From NCBI GenBank assembly GCA_030762895.1, contig CM061063.1:103748210-103812209 (forward strand): a stretch of DNA of 64,000 nucleotides. The letters are read 5' to 3'. Both the position numbers and the translations under genes were made by a program. Positions 23,197 to 33,200 of this stretch are shown here, one piece after another (within the stretch, counting starts at the first letter, position 1; every line of letters begins with the position of its first letter). The notes under the pieces were generated by a model. That model was not told where the DNA came from and did no database searches. It was given only the letters and a program-made list of their open reading frames with translations. This DNA comes from Sophora flavescens. Its lineage: Eukaryota > Streptophyta > Magnoliopsida > Fabales > Fabaceae.

Positions 23197-24051
23197 CTAG
23201 TACCTCTGGTCCTTACACGAAAAGGGAATTGTACTCAGCAAAGTACAAAAAGCTCTCTGCACAACTCTGATATGGCTGTATCACGATGCATAAAGCCATG
23301 ATCCTTCATGTTAGAGTACAACCAACGTTCCTGTTGCATTAATGGCTGCCCGGAACGACTCTATTGCATTTAATGAAGTTCTGCTTGAAACCAACATCTG
23401 AGGGAATGTCTCTAATAGATCCTAAATGCTTGAAGACCATAAATACAGAAGTCGTTGAAGATGAAGCGTAGAGAAGAGAATCCACATAGCATCAAAGAGT
23501 CATTACTCTGCACATTAATATCTTCATTCTTTCATTCTGTATTCTTCAATCATTTGAAGTTATTACGCAGACTTTCCTAAGCTTTACATTTAAACCACTC
23601 TCTGAGTGTTAGTGAAAGATCTGTCTGTGAGAAGTTGTATTTATTACAAACCAAATATCTCAAACAAACCTAAGTGAGCCTGAAGAGGCTAAGTGTGCAA
23701 ATAATACTTGTCTTGAGCCTGAAGAGGCTAGGTGTGCAAACAATACTTGAGTCTATAACCTGATCAGTAATAGTGGATAAATCTTGGTGCTGCCAAGGAC
23801 TGGACGTAGCTCTTTGCTTTGAAGAGTGAACCAGGATAAATAACCGTGTCAATCTCTCTTTCCTTAAACGCTTTAGTTGCTTTAGTTTTCTTACGTCTAT
23901 CAAGTGGTGTGTTTGCCAAAAGTCGTCCGTCCATCCTGTATCCTTCCACTCATCCAAACCTCGCTTCTGTTTGCGAAAATATTTCAACTTTGCTTAAATT
24001 ATGATAAAAATAATTCAACCCCCCTTCTCATGTTTATAGTTGTCTATTTCA
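23197..24051 (+). repeat. right part of the split copia LTR
   Basis: It continues the LTR begun at 10,582. It contains a tandem duplication (about 23,672-23,752) of a word that can fold as AGCCT-GAAG-AGGCT, also duplicated in the LTR at 2,527-3,750, and ends TTGTCTATTTCA. Confidence 0.7.
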
Positions 24052-24545
24052 TCAACCATATCTGCCATGGGTGGTGCGTCATATGGCAGAACGGAGTAGA
24101 CATCGAACCGCGACGGTTCGCGGTGGCCCGAGGCGAAGAAAGGGTTGTTGTATACTGTGGGACAAGGCTTAGACTTGTGGCTGGTGGCGATTGAACGGAT
24201 GTTCTGGTGATGGTTCGCGGTGGCCCAAGGCAGAGAATGGGTGGCAGCCTTATGGGAGGAGGTCAACCATGCCTTCAGATGGTGGGGGTTGATAGGGGTG
24301 GGGGTGGAGAAGGGGTGTGGAGGGAGATAGGAGAGGAATTATCTAGTGTGAAAGAGTACAAAATATAATCATGGGGCTAAATAAAATCAATGGTAGAGAT
24401 TGGTCTCTCATGATGAGAGACTTGGGTGGGTCTCTCACCTTAGAATTAGCCTGAGAACAAAATGTATACAAGTTAGATACTTTTCCAACTCAAACAAAAC
24501 AACAAATCAGCATAAGAATCATAGTGATAGTTAGATATACCTTAC
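24052..24545. repeat. repeat-derived stretch incl. inverted partner of 9,606-9,725
   Basis: The part 24,325-24,445 is the inverted partner of 9,606-9,725, with the hairpin TCTCTCATGATGAGAGAC. The GC-richer segment before it (24,060-24,320) has open frames on both strands but none I can recognise. Confidence 0.5.
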
Positions 24546-24968
24546 CAGTCTCGGGTTCTTCAGGAACCTTGTATGAATTAGCTGTAACCTCTGATAACCA
24601 GATTAAAAAAGACAAGAGAGTGCTTAAAAACCAGATTAAAAAAAAAATTGGGTCAGTGCTACATTAAAAACACTTCCAGATAATAATCCACAGAATCATT
24701 GAAATCAAAATGATAGAAAATTCTAACCAAAACAACACCAAGTGGTTTATATATATAGTTGCAGAAAATAAACTGAAAATCCCAGCATTCAAGTTTAACA
24801 AAAAAAAAAATACACAGGTGAGACACAAAAAAACAAGTGTGGGTGAAGAGTGAAGAGGAGACAGAAGAAGAGTGTGAAGAATTAACCTTATTATGAGAAA
24901 GAAATAAATAAATAAATTAAGAGTTACAATGAAGGTAGTTGTTGCATGCGAGTGAGACAGTAATATAC

Positions 24969-25180
24969 CTTGAATGTTCGAATGGATTCTTGCTTGATCT
25001 GGAATTTGTGGTTATGTGTGAACTCGAATTTGTGCTTGCAATTTGTTATTTTGCGATTTTGATGCAGCTAGGGTTTGAAATTCAAAATTGGGGATGGAAG
25101 AAAAGAGACCAGGAACCTAAGAACACTTCTGAATCTGAAACGAATCATACGATTCTATTTTGTGTTGGCCGAAAATGATC
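24969..25180 (-). other. leader exon of the captured gene
   Basis: On the minus strand a plant-type leader with AAACCCTAGC ends at a good donor (CATTCAAG|gtatat). Its frame contains a stop and no ATG in phase with the next exon, so it is probably untranslated. The outer edge is a guess; the hAT subterminal repeats begin about 20 bp further out. Confidence 0.4.
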
Positions 25181-25410
25181 CAAAAAAAAAAAATTAACTT
25201 TTGTGTTGGATAAAAATTGGTCCAGTCATTTATTTTGTTGGTCCAGTGGATTTGGGGGGAAATGAGATAGATCACTATCCATCCATTAATAAGATGGATC
25301 CAATCCAGTCCAGTCCATTTAGTTTTAATATTATTGTTGGATGGGTTGGTTGGATTTTGTGTGGATGGAATGGATGGACAAATGGTCCATGGATCCTTTC
25401 GCCAGGCCTA

Positions 25411-25418
25411 ACACATGT
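25411..25418. repeat. hAT target-site duplication, right copy
   Basis: ACACATGT, matching ACACATGA at 7,152-7,159 in 7 of 8 positions. Confidence 0.65.
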
Positions 25419-25904
25419 ACCAGAAATTGGAAGGTGTTGTGGTCAACAATGATGCCTCCTAAAACATTGTAACTATCAATTTTTCTTGGGTGCCATTCTT
25501 GAATCAGGTGGTAATAAAAATCATCATTGTTAGTAGTTAATATTTCACTTTAGAAATTTGTGACTCAAATACTATAAGTAACATAAAAGAATAAAGGCAT
25601 AAAAATGATCAAATTGTTAATCTAAATAAATAAGCATATATTTTTGGTTCAAAAATATACCTTTTGCATTCAAGAACTGAAAGGTAAGTAAAACAGAGGG
25701 GCCTTTTTGGGTGTCTAGTAAGAAATCTTTTATTAGTTTCCATCGAGTCTCATGAGCCATCCCTTCGAAACATAAACACCCAAAAGATATGGTGAATCAT
25801 GAATGCATTATTCAGTTAGCTCCTTCTCTATAAAAATACACTTTGAGAGTCTCTCCTATTATTCATAGCTCCTGTTAATTAGACAGTCGTGAGATAATAA
25901 ATAA
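25419..25904. other. AT-rich stretch without a recognised gene
   Basis: Nothing supported is seen here between the hAT end and the copia element. Confidence 0.4.
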
Positions 25905-28735
25905 TCTTGTTAAAGGTATCAGAGTGCAGTGGTTTGAAGGAAAGAGAAGAGGATCAAGATTGGAATGAAATTGTCTGACAAATGTATTATTCTCTTTCTT
26001 GATTTTACACAGTGTATGGTTTAGTATATATAGATACATTAGAGTATGGAGTATAACTAACTTCAACGGATCCTAATCGATTATAACAGTTTTGCAATCG
26101 ACTAACTAACTCCCCTTTACACCCCCGGCAAACTCATGGGTGAGGTGTCGTGAACTGAGTTTGGAGCAACATTGGTGGAAGTTGGATTGAGGAAGAGGCT
26201 TGGTCAAGACATCTACTGTTTGCTCGGTGGAAGGAATGTGATGAACTTCAAGCTCTTTGCGTTGAATCTTTTCTCTTACAAAGTACAAATCAAGTTCAAA
26301 GTGTTTTGTGCGCGAGTGGAGAATTGGATTAGCAGCTAGAAGTACTTGCACCGAGGTTGTCGCAAGATACTGCGGGAGGAGCAGAGATAATGTGATGCGT
26401 AACTCAGTCAGCAGGGATTGTAACCATGTCAACTCAGCAGTGACAGCAGCTAAGCTGCGATACTCAGCCTCAGTGCTAGAATGTGAGACTACAGCTTGCT
26501 TCTTAGATGCCCAAGAGACGAGATTTGAACCCAAATAAACACAGTAGCCAGTAGTGGACTTTCGGTCATCAATGTCAGAAACCCCAAACGGCATCCGAGA
26601 ATCTTTGTTAGGCGCAAATCTGAGGTTCTGGAGAAGTGAAGTCCATGTGTAGAGGTACCTTTCAAATATCGAAGTATTCTCTTCACTGCTTGCCAGTGAG
26701 AGTCTTTAGGAGAGTGCATAAACTGACATACTCTATTAACAGCATAAGCGAGATCAGGCCGGGTCACTGTGACATACTGAAGACCTCCAACCAATGATCT
26801 ATAAAGACTTGGATTGTCAGCCTCATTGGTATCATGTGCAGTGAGTTTAGCAGTGGACGCCATTGGAGTCTTCATAGGTTTGGCAGTTGACATGTTTGCT
26901 TTCTGGAGTAGATCATTGATGTACTTGGTTTGATTAAGTGAGATGCCTCCGGCTGCAGTTTCTTGAACTTGGATGCCAAGGAAAAAGTTAAGGTTTCCTA
27001 AGTCTTTGAGGGGAAACTGGGAGTGTATTGATTGAATCAACTCTGAGATAGCAGCATTCGAGTTGCTTGTGATGATAATGTCATCTACATACACAAGGAT
27101 AAGGATGGTGTGGGTGCTGGTAAATCTTGTAAACAGAGAAGTATCACACTTAGTGGAGGAGAAGCCAAGCTCATTGAGATAAGAGTGAAGTTTTTGAAAC
27201 CAGGCTCTGGGGGCCTGCTTCAAGTCATATAGGGCTTTGTTCAATTTGCACACAAGGGAGCCATCACCTTGGACAAAGCCAGGTGGTTGAGTCATGTAGA
27301 CCTCCTCTGATAAGTCCTCATTCAGAAAGGCATTGTTAATGTCAACTTGCTTGATGAACCAGTTCTGAGAGAAAGCAAGAGTGAGTACTACTCTGACTGT
27401 GGTAGGCTTGACGACTGGGCTGAAGGTCTCAAAAAAGTCGAAACCCTCTTATTGATGAAAGCCTTTAGCCACTAGTCGAGCTTTGTGCTTGCTAACTGTT
27501 CCATCAGGGTTATGCTTCACTCTGAAAACCCATTTGCAACCAGTTGGATTTCTACTATGCGGAAGAGGCACCAGATCCCAAGTCTTTGTGTTCATCAGGG
27601 CTGAGTATTCTTGTTCCATGGCTGGTTTCCAATAGGGGGACTTGAGAGCACTCTTGACTGATTTGGGCTCAGTATTGTGATCAATATTGGAACTGGAAGC
27701 TGCCAGGAGTACTTTCGGCTTGAAGGTGCCAGCTTTGCTTCTTGTTCTCATGGGGTGCAGGTTTGTGACTGCATCAGCTTGTGGATGAGCAGAAGTTTCT
27801 AGACCAGCAGGCACAATAGGAGGAGTTGGATTGTGTGAGGCATTGATGTCTGGATCAGTATGCACATCGGAATGAGGCACTGAGTTCTGTGGTGCACTGA
27901 AGCTTTGTTGTGGTGGACTGATGTCAGGTGCTACAGACCTTTCCATAACATGTTCAGTAAACTCAGATGAGGATGATGGTGTGGTAGCAGTGTCAAGTGA
28001 TTGAGCCAAAGAAGTGGACAAAGGGGTAAATCTGTTAGTACAAGGCAAAGTAGGAATAGAAGGTACAAACATAAGGGGAGAGGGAGAGGCAAACACATTA
28101 GTGGAAGCAAAGTTAGGATCGCATTTAAAAGGAAAAATATGTTCATCAAACTGTACATGCCTGGAAGTATACAGTCTTCCTGTGTTAGCTAAGCAGAGAT
28201 AGCCTTTATGAGCAACACTGTATCCAAGGAAAATACATTGTTGGCCTCTATATTGAAACTTATTTTTGTTATAAGGCCGCAAGTATGGAAAACAACTGCA
28301 ACCAAAGACTCTTAACAGGGAGTAGTCAGGAGTAATGTGAAATAAGGTTTCTAAGGGATTAGCATTGTTAAGAGTAGGAGTGGATAATCTATTAATGATG
28401 TATACAGCAGTTTGGAATGCCTCACCCCAGTATTTTAGTGGCATTGAGGCATTTGCAAGGAGAGCAAGTCCAAGTTTAGTGATATGCCTGTGTTTCCTTT
28501 CGGCCATACCATTTTGCTCATGTGTGTAAGGGCAACTAAACCGATGGACAATGCCCTGTGAACTGAGGTATTTAGTGATTGGAGCATACTCCTTGCCACC
28601 ATCACTCTGAAAGGCCTTTATCTTTGTGCCAAGTTGGTTTTCAACTAGGGTTTTGAAGTGCATAAAACAGTTAAAAGTTTGGGATTTGTTCTGTAGTAAG
28701 TAAATCCAGGTGTACTTAGTTTCGGATGGTCCTAA
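25905..28735 (-). mobile_element. Ty1/copia retrotransposon, 5'-truncated
   Basis: The minus strand carries integrase, reverse transcriptase and RNase H in copia order, then a polypurine tract (GCCGGGGGTGTAAAGGGGAG, about 26,111-26,130) and what looks like a short 3' LTR of about 200 bp ending near CTGATACCTTTAACA (25,905-25,925). Gag, protease, integrase N-terminus and the 5' LTR are missing beyond about 28,735. The LTR limits are inferred. Confidence 0.75.
26106..28735 (-). pseudogene. copia pol (integrase, RT, RNase H), nearly intact
   Basis: Integrase core words (FQSDGGKEYAP, HEQNGMAERKHRHI) are at about 28,500-28,610. The linker holds NPLETLFHITPDYSLLRVFG. Reverse transcriptase has ALYDLKQAPRAWF and the catalytic LVYVDDIIIT (about 27,065-27,095). 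RNase H has DRKSTTGYCVYLG and SSTEAEYRSLA. Only two lesions are visible in this part: an in-frame TAA at 27,447-27,449 (fits CAA-to-TAA) and a frame change near 26,615-26,640 between RT and RNase H. The reading frame begins abruptly near 28,735. Confidence 0.8.
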
Positions 28736-28789
28736 TTTATTTGTTGAGGTCGCGCACCGTGCGAGATATCAAGCGGTCTCTCACACTGG

Positions 28790-29480
28790 CAGCCGCCTTT
28801 ATTTGACTAGCTTATAAGTTTTGATCAAAGTAAAGATATTTGATAAACAAGTTTATATCATTAATTTATAGTTTTTGTTCAAAAGCTATTTTATCTAACT
28901 TATGGCTTAACTTATTAGTTTTTCCCCTTATTTTTCCCCTCATTATTCTAACGAAATTCCTACTTTACCCGGTCTCAAGCTCATAAAATAAAATTTATAA
29001 AAAAAGTCATATAAACATATCATGTCATTTTAAAATAAAAAAAATTCAAAAACCATACTTTTTATAAAATTTAATTAAAATCTTAAATATATATTTTTAT
29101 AATATTTTATTTTTATAAGTTAGTTTTACAATTAATTTTGGTGACGTTTGAAAGAGCTTATTTAAGCTCCTTTTGACTTATCTGATGACATAAGCTCTTA
29201 TGCAATGTGTTTGACAGAGCTTATAAAAATAACTTATGTCATACCATAAGGAGTTTTTGACCTATTTTCATAAGTCAATGAGAGAAGCTTATGAAATTAT
29301 CATAAGAGCTTATGCACTAAACACCCTCTCCGTGTTTTTTACTATTCGAATTCTCTCATGCCCCTTTTTTTCTTTTTCTTTCATTAAGCACTTATGGCAT
29401 AAGCTCTCATGCTATAAAGTCTTATGTGATAAACTCTTAATTAAGTTATTTACCCAAACACACCGTTTATCAAACACTTC
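28790..29480. repeat. MITE-like AGCTTATAAG-rich repeat region
   Basis: AGCTTATAA, CATAAGCTC and GAGCTTATG words recur in both orientations, with a GTGTTTGAC/GGTGTTTA-type edge common in plant MITEs. Part of it (29,142-29,189) is found again, inverted, at 1-47. Exact ends and superfamily are unclear; two overlapping elements are possible. Confidence 0.55.
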
Positions 29481-29648
29481 AAATTAAATCAAGAAACTTT
29501 TTAAGTATAGTAATAAGCCTTTGACTAATAAATAGCTTATCAGTTATTTTTTTACAAATAGAATCCTGAGCTATGTACGAATATAAAATATGGTGGTATT
29601 AAATTACTATTATAATATTAAGTATATAATAATAACGTATAATAAGTA

Positions 29649-30013
29649 GAGTTTAATTGATAAGTATTATTAGTGTAAAATTTTTTACACCTTCAATCAA
29701 TTACAAATCATGGTATGAATGACTTTTAAGGTGACTTGGATAAGAATCAAATATTTTTAATGATGTGATGATTTATTATTGATTGACGGGTAAAAAACAT
29801 TTATACTGATATTGTAAACCAATTAAACTCTAAAAAGGATTAATTGATATACACCGATAATGTAAATATTTTTTACATTGTGAAACAATAAGAAATTAAT
29901 AAATCATTAAAAATCTTTGACCTTTGTCATAATCATTTTAAAAGTCAAAACCATGATTTCTGATTGATTGATAGAAAGTGTATAAAACTTTTCGCGGTAC
30001 AACAATTAAACTC
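29649..30013. repeat. two adjacent MITEs of one family
   Basis: About 29,649-29,832 and 29,834-30,013, each bounded by GAGTTTAATTG/CAATTAAACTC-type ends with TTTTTTACA near both ends and an AATCATGG/GATTGATTG core. The same family occurs at 44,148-44,317 and 52,439-52,620. No protein is encoded. They stand within about 210 bp of the TFIIIC gene start. Confidence 0.7.
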
Positions 30014-30221
30014 ATTTAAAAATATAAATAATTAGGACATTTTTTTTTGTTAAAAGTCCTAATTATCTCTCACGTAACCTATACGCTCTCCCATTCTCTG
30101 ATATGACCTGTTCTTCCCAATTCTACACTTGGTACACTGTGCTTTCTCTCTGTCGGCACTGAGCTCGAGTGCTGCACCGTGCACCGTCACGCCGCATCCG
30201 CACTCGCCGACGACGCCCAAC

Positions 30222-33200
30222 ATGGCCTCTCCTCCGCCGTTACAGCCTGCCATGCTTATGGGCTCGCCTTCTCACCCAAACGCCATTGCTTGGTCTGAAG
30301 AAAACCTCATTGCTGTTGCTTCTGGCCACCTCGTCACCATACTTGTACCAATTCTTTTCTATTTATTATTATTTTCTCATGCCATTCACTGCAACACTGT
30401 TAGAGTGAGCTATTAATTTAGTTATTGAAATTGTAGGTATCAGTCGTAATACTCTCTACTTTAAGAAATTAACGTATTAGGGTCAATTTAATTCGTTTTT
30501 CAGTTTCTGTTTTAATTAATAATTACAAAAATGACACAATGTACAAATATTGGAAAATAGGAATTAATGCGTTATTTTTGCAATTATTAATAAAAACAGA
30601 GTCTCAAACTGAACAACGGTTGATATAACAAGGACTACTGTGATAATTTCTTAAAGGGAGGGTCTAATATTACTGGTCTTTGTAATTTCAGGGACTAAAA
30701 GGAGGGTTTACTCTTTTTAAAACCACTTATTGACTATTTTAGTTAAACAAGTTTTTTCTTCTTCTTTTTCAGAAACCAGATTTGCCTAATGGACCACGTG
30801 GTGTAATTAAAGTTTCTGCAAGTGAGCCTCTTCCCGTTGGATTGGTAGAAAGAAAAGGTTGCTAGCTGCTTCTCAGTTTCTGTGTTGCAACTTACAATTA
30901 TTGCAACCTTATATGTTTGAAATCATAGGTTAATTAATCATTAACGTTTTCATTAGTCGCATGAGGAAACTGCCAAGCACTTTTAACACCATAAACTTTT
31001 ATTTTAAAATCTATGACCATGTGGTCTATTTGATTTTTTAGATGTTGATGGTATGCACTAACATACAGGAACTATTAAATGAAGTATCTACGTTAGGAGT
31101 CTGTGTATTGTGTTTGTTACTCAACATTATGAGTCTTGTCTTGTGTTTAAAATTCATGTCATAAATTTTAATTTTTAATGAGAGTTTAAAATTCTGACTT
31201 GTGTGCTTTGCCTTGGAGGGGCTTGCCACTGTGCCAACCACAAAGTATTAACATGACTTTACATGCTCAATTTGAGCTGTACACAGATTTACTCTCTGGG
31301 TGCCTGTTGCCTACATGTTTGTATCGGGATGATAAGCCTTGTGTGCGATCAATATCATGGTCCCCACTTGGCATGGCTCCAAACTCAGGGTATGAACTTT
31401 ATCTTTCCTGAATCATTTGAGGATTTTTTCATTTTTGTGTTGAGACTGGATTTACTCCTTGAAAGCAGGTGGCAGTAGAGTCATAGTTTGTTTAATGATG
31501 AAAAATTAATGTTTGTATGGATTTAAATAATATTTGAGATTTAATTTGCGACAGGTGTTTGATAGCTGTTTGCACCTCAGAAGGACATTTGAAGATTTAT
31601 CGGCCACCTTTTTGTGATTTCTGTTCTGAGTGGATTGAGGTACGTGCATTAGAAGCAGATTATCCTGTGGAATTGTATTTGACTCTATCTGTTTTTGATT
31701 AAAGATAATTGTAATATTGAAACTGTAAACTATTAGAATCCAGAGAAGACCATATTGTTTTTGTTTTACAACAAATTTTTGTTTCAAAATTGGTGTTGGA
31801 ATCATGTGAGATGAAGTGGGGTCCAATCCCCTCTAGATAAAATTCTAGTTAGGGAAGAACTTAGTCAGAGACAGAAGATGAAATGTCAATAGGCTAAGTA
31901 CGAGGATGCTAATTCCAAGTTATTTCATAGGGAGGCTTCTGAGAAGCATAGAAAGAGCTTAATCAAGAGTTAGAAATTGGGGGATAGTAGTATTACTAGA
32001 GACACTGCAATAATTGTTTTGAGATCTCTAGGTTGTACTCTGAGTTGTTCAATGAGGAGTTGCCTTTTATGCCTTTAAATGACGATTTAGATTAGTGTCC
32101 TATTAATTAGGACAAAGCTTGTTGGTTGGAAAAGCCTTTTGAGGAGGATATTCGTAGGACATTATTTGGTATGGGGAAAGAAAAAGTGCTTAGTCCTGAT
32201 GGCTTTTCTTTTTGTTTCTTTCCAGAGTTGTTGGGATATTGTCAAGCTTGACTTCGTTAGGGGGTATTTACTGAATTCTTCCATAATGGTAAAATTGGAG
32301 TTTCCATAACTCCACTCCGATCTCTCTCATTCTAAAAAGGATTGGTTGGTTGAAGTTAAGGATTCGTTTGGGCTCTAGTGTTTATAAGATCTAACAAAAG
32401 TTCTAACTTTCAGGCTGATACCATTTTTTGAGAATCAAAGTGATTTTATTCCTTTTTTTTTATAAGCCAAAGGTATAATAGATAGAGTACAAGGGGTACT
32501 CAACCCATATACATCAAAAGTGACAATTACAAGACAAACAGCCCAAGCCAAAGAACAGAAAAAAGATAAAAGAACAGCAACCAAAACTGTAACAAAACCA
32601 GAAAAACAGAGTTTTTATAGGATATGACATTGAATCACAGCCAAATAAAAACTAAGCCTTGATTGAGACAGAAGACTGAGTTTTTTGTCTAGCCTGCAGA
32701 TTGGATGCAGCAAATTGGGTTTAGGCACCAGTCTGTGTAGGAGAAATCACTCATCCTTCCCTTTGCCTTGCACCAGCTCCGTACCCTAACTTTAATCAGA
32801 TCTATCACCTTCTCGGTGTCCAAGGCAGCTTGATTGAAGATGATATCATTGCGGTGTAGCCACAGCGACCAAATTGTGGCAGAACCAAAACATCCTCCAC
32901 ACTTTAGAATTGTCTCTCACAAAGCCCATTGACTTTATTCCTGATAGGCAAGTTCTTGATGCTGCAGTCATTGCTAATGAGGTGATGGATGATGTTAGAT
33001 CCTAGAGAAAACAAGGTCTTGTATTGAGAAAGCTTATGATTGTGGTAGTTGGGGTTTTCTAAATAACGTCATGGATAAGAAAGGGTTTGGTGTGATATGG
33101 TGAAATTGGATTCAGGGGCACTTATACTCTTCCACCCAAATCTCGGTGTTAGAATCAGTGGGGTGTGAGGCAAGGAGATCCTTTATCTCTTTCTCTTTTA

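Larger units (their letters stand above)
10582..24051 (+). mobile_element. copia-type LTR split by the Athila insertion (probable solo LTR)
   Basis: The left part (10,582-11,272) starts TGGTTAATGATTTAATT and the right part (23,197-24,051) ends GTTGTCTATTTCA. Together they are about 1,546 bp and align with the LTR at 2,527-3,750, read in the opposite orientation. The extra length is mainly the tandem array at 10,661-10,980. No internal copia sequence accompanies it, so it looks like a solo LTR. I could not find a convincing 5-bp target duplication at its two ends. Confidence 0.65.
8644..25180 (-). pseudogene. captured DnaJ-type Cys-rich zinc-finger gene, incomplete and interrupted
   Basis: Four minus-strand exons can be joined by GT-AG sites: a leader exon (25,180-24,969, with aaaccctag and donor CAAG|gtatat), a 45-bp exon (24,590-24,546), a 122-bp exon (10,495-10,374) and a 150-bp exon (8,793-8,644). 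The last three agree in phase. The first in-frame ATG is at 10,493, so the upstream exons may be untranslated. The product would have a Gly/Cys-rich N-terminus and then two CXXCXXXG-type units and a third CINCAGK, as in small DnaJ/BSD2-related zinc-finger proteins. The fourth CXXCXGXG unit and the C-terminus expected for the family are absent; hAT tail exons follow instead. A 13.5-kb LTR block sits in the intron between the 45- and 122-bp exons. It is probably non-functional. Confidence 0.6.
7160..25410 (-). mobile_element. hAT transposon with captured gene exons (Pack-hAT type), split by nested LTR elements
   Basis: The left end TAAGGGTGGCAAATGGATGG and the inverted right end TAGGCCTGGCGAAAGGATCC match at about 14 of 18 positions. 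Both ends are followed by many GGATGGAT/ATCCATCC words, and the element is bounded by an 8-bp near-identical target duplication. Removing the nested LTR block (10,582-24,051) leaves about 4.8 kb. Inside, on the minus strand, are the tail of a hAT transposase (8,040-8,300) and, between it and the 5' end, exons of an unrelated DnaJ-type zinc-finger gene with introns. The arrangement fits capture of host genomic DNA by a hAT element. The alternative, two independent hAT fragments around a native gene, is weakened by the matching target duplication. Confidence 0.6.

Noticed and set aside
10582..24051. Target-site duplication of the copia LTR
   Set aside because: Flanks are ACTAAACAT on the left and TCAACCATAT on the right; no 5-bp match at the expected positions, so I do not claim one.
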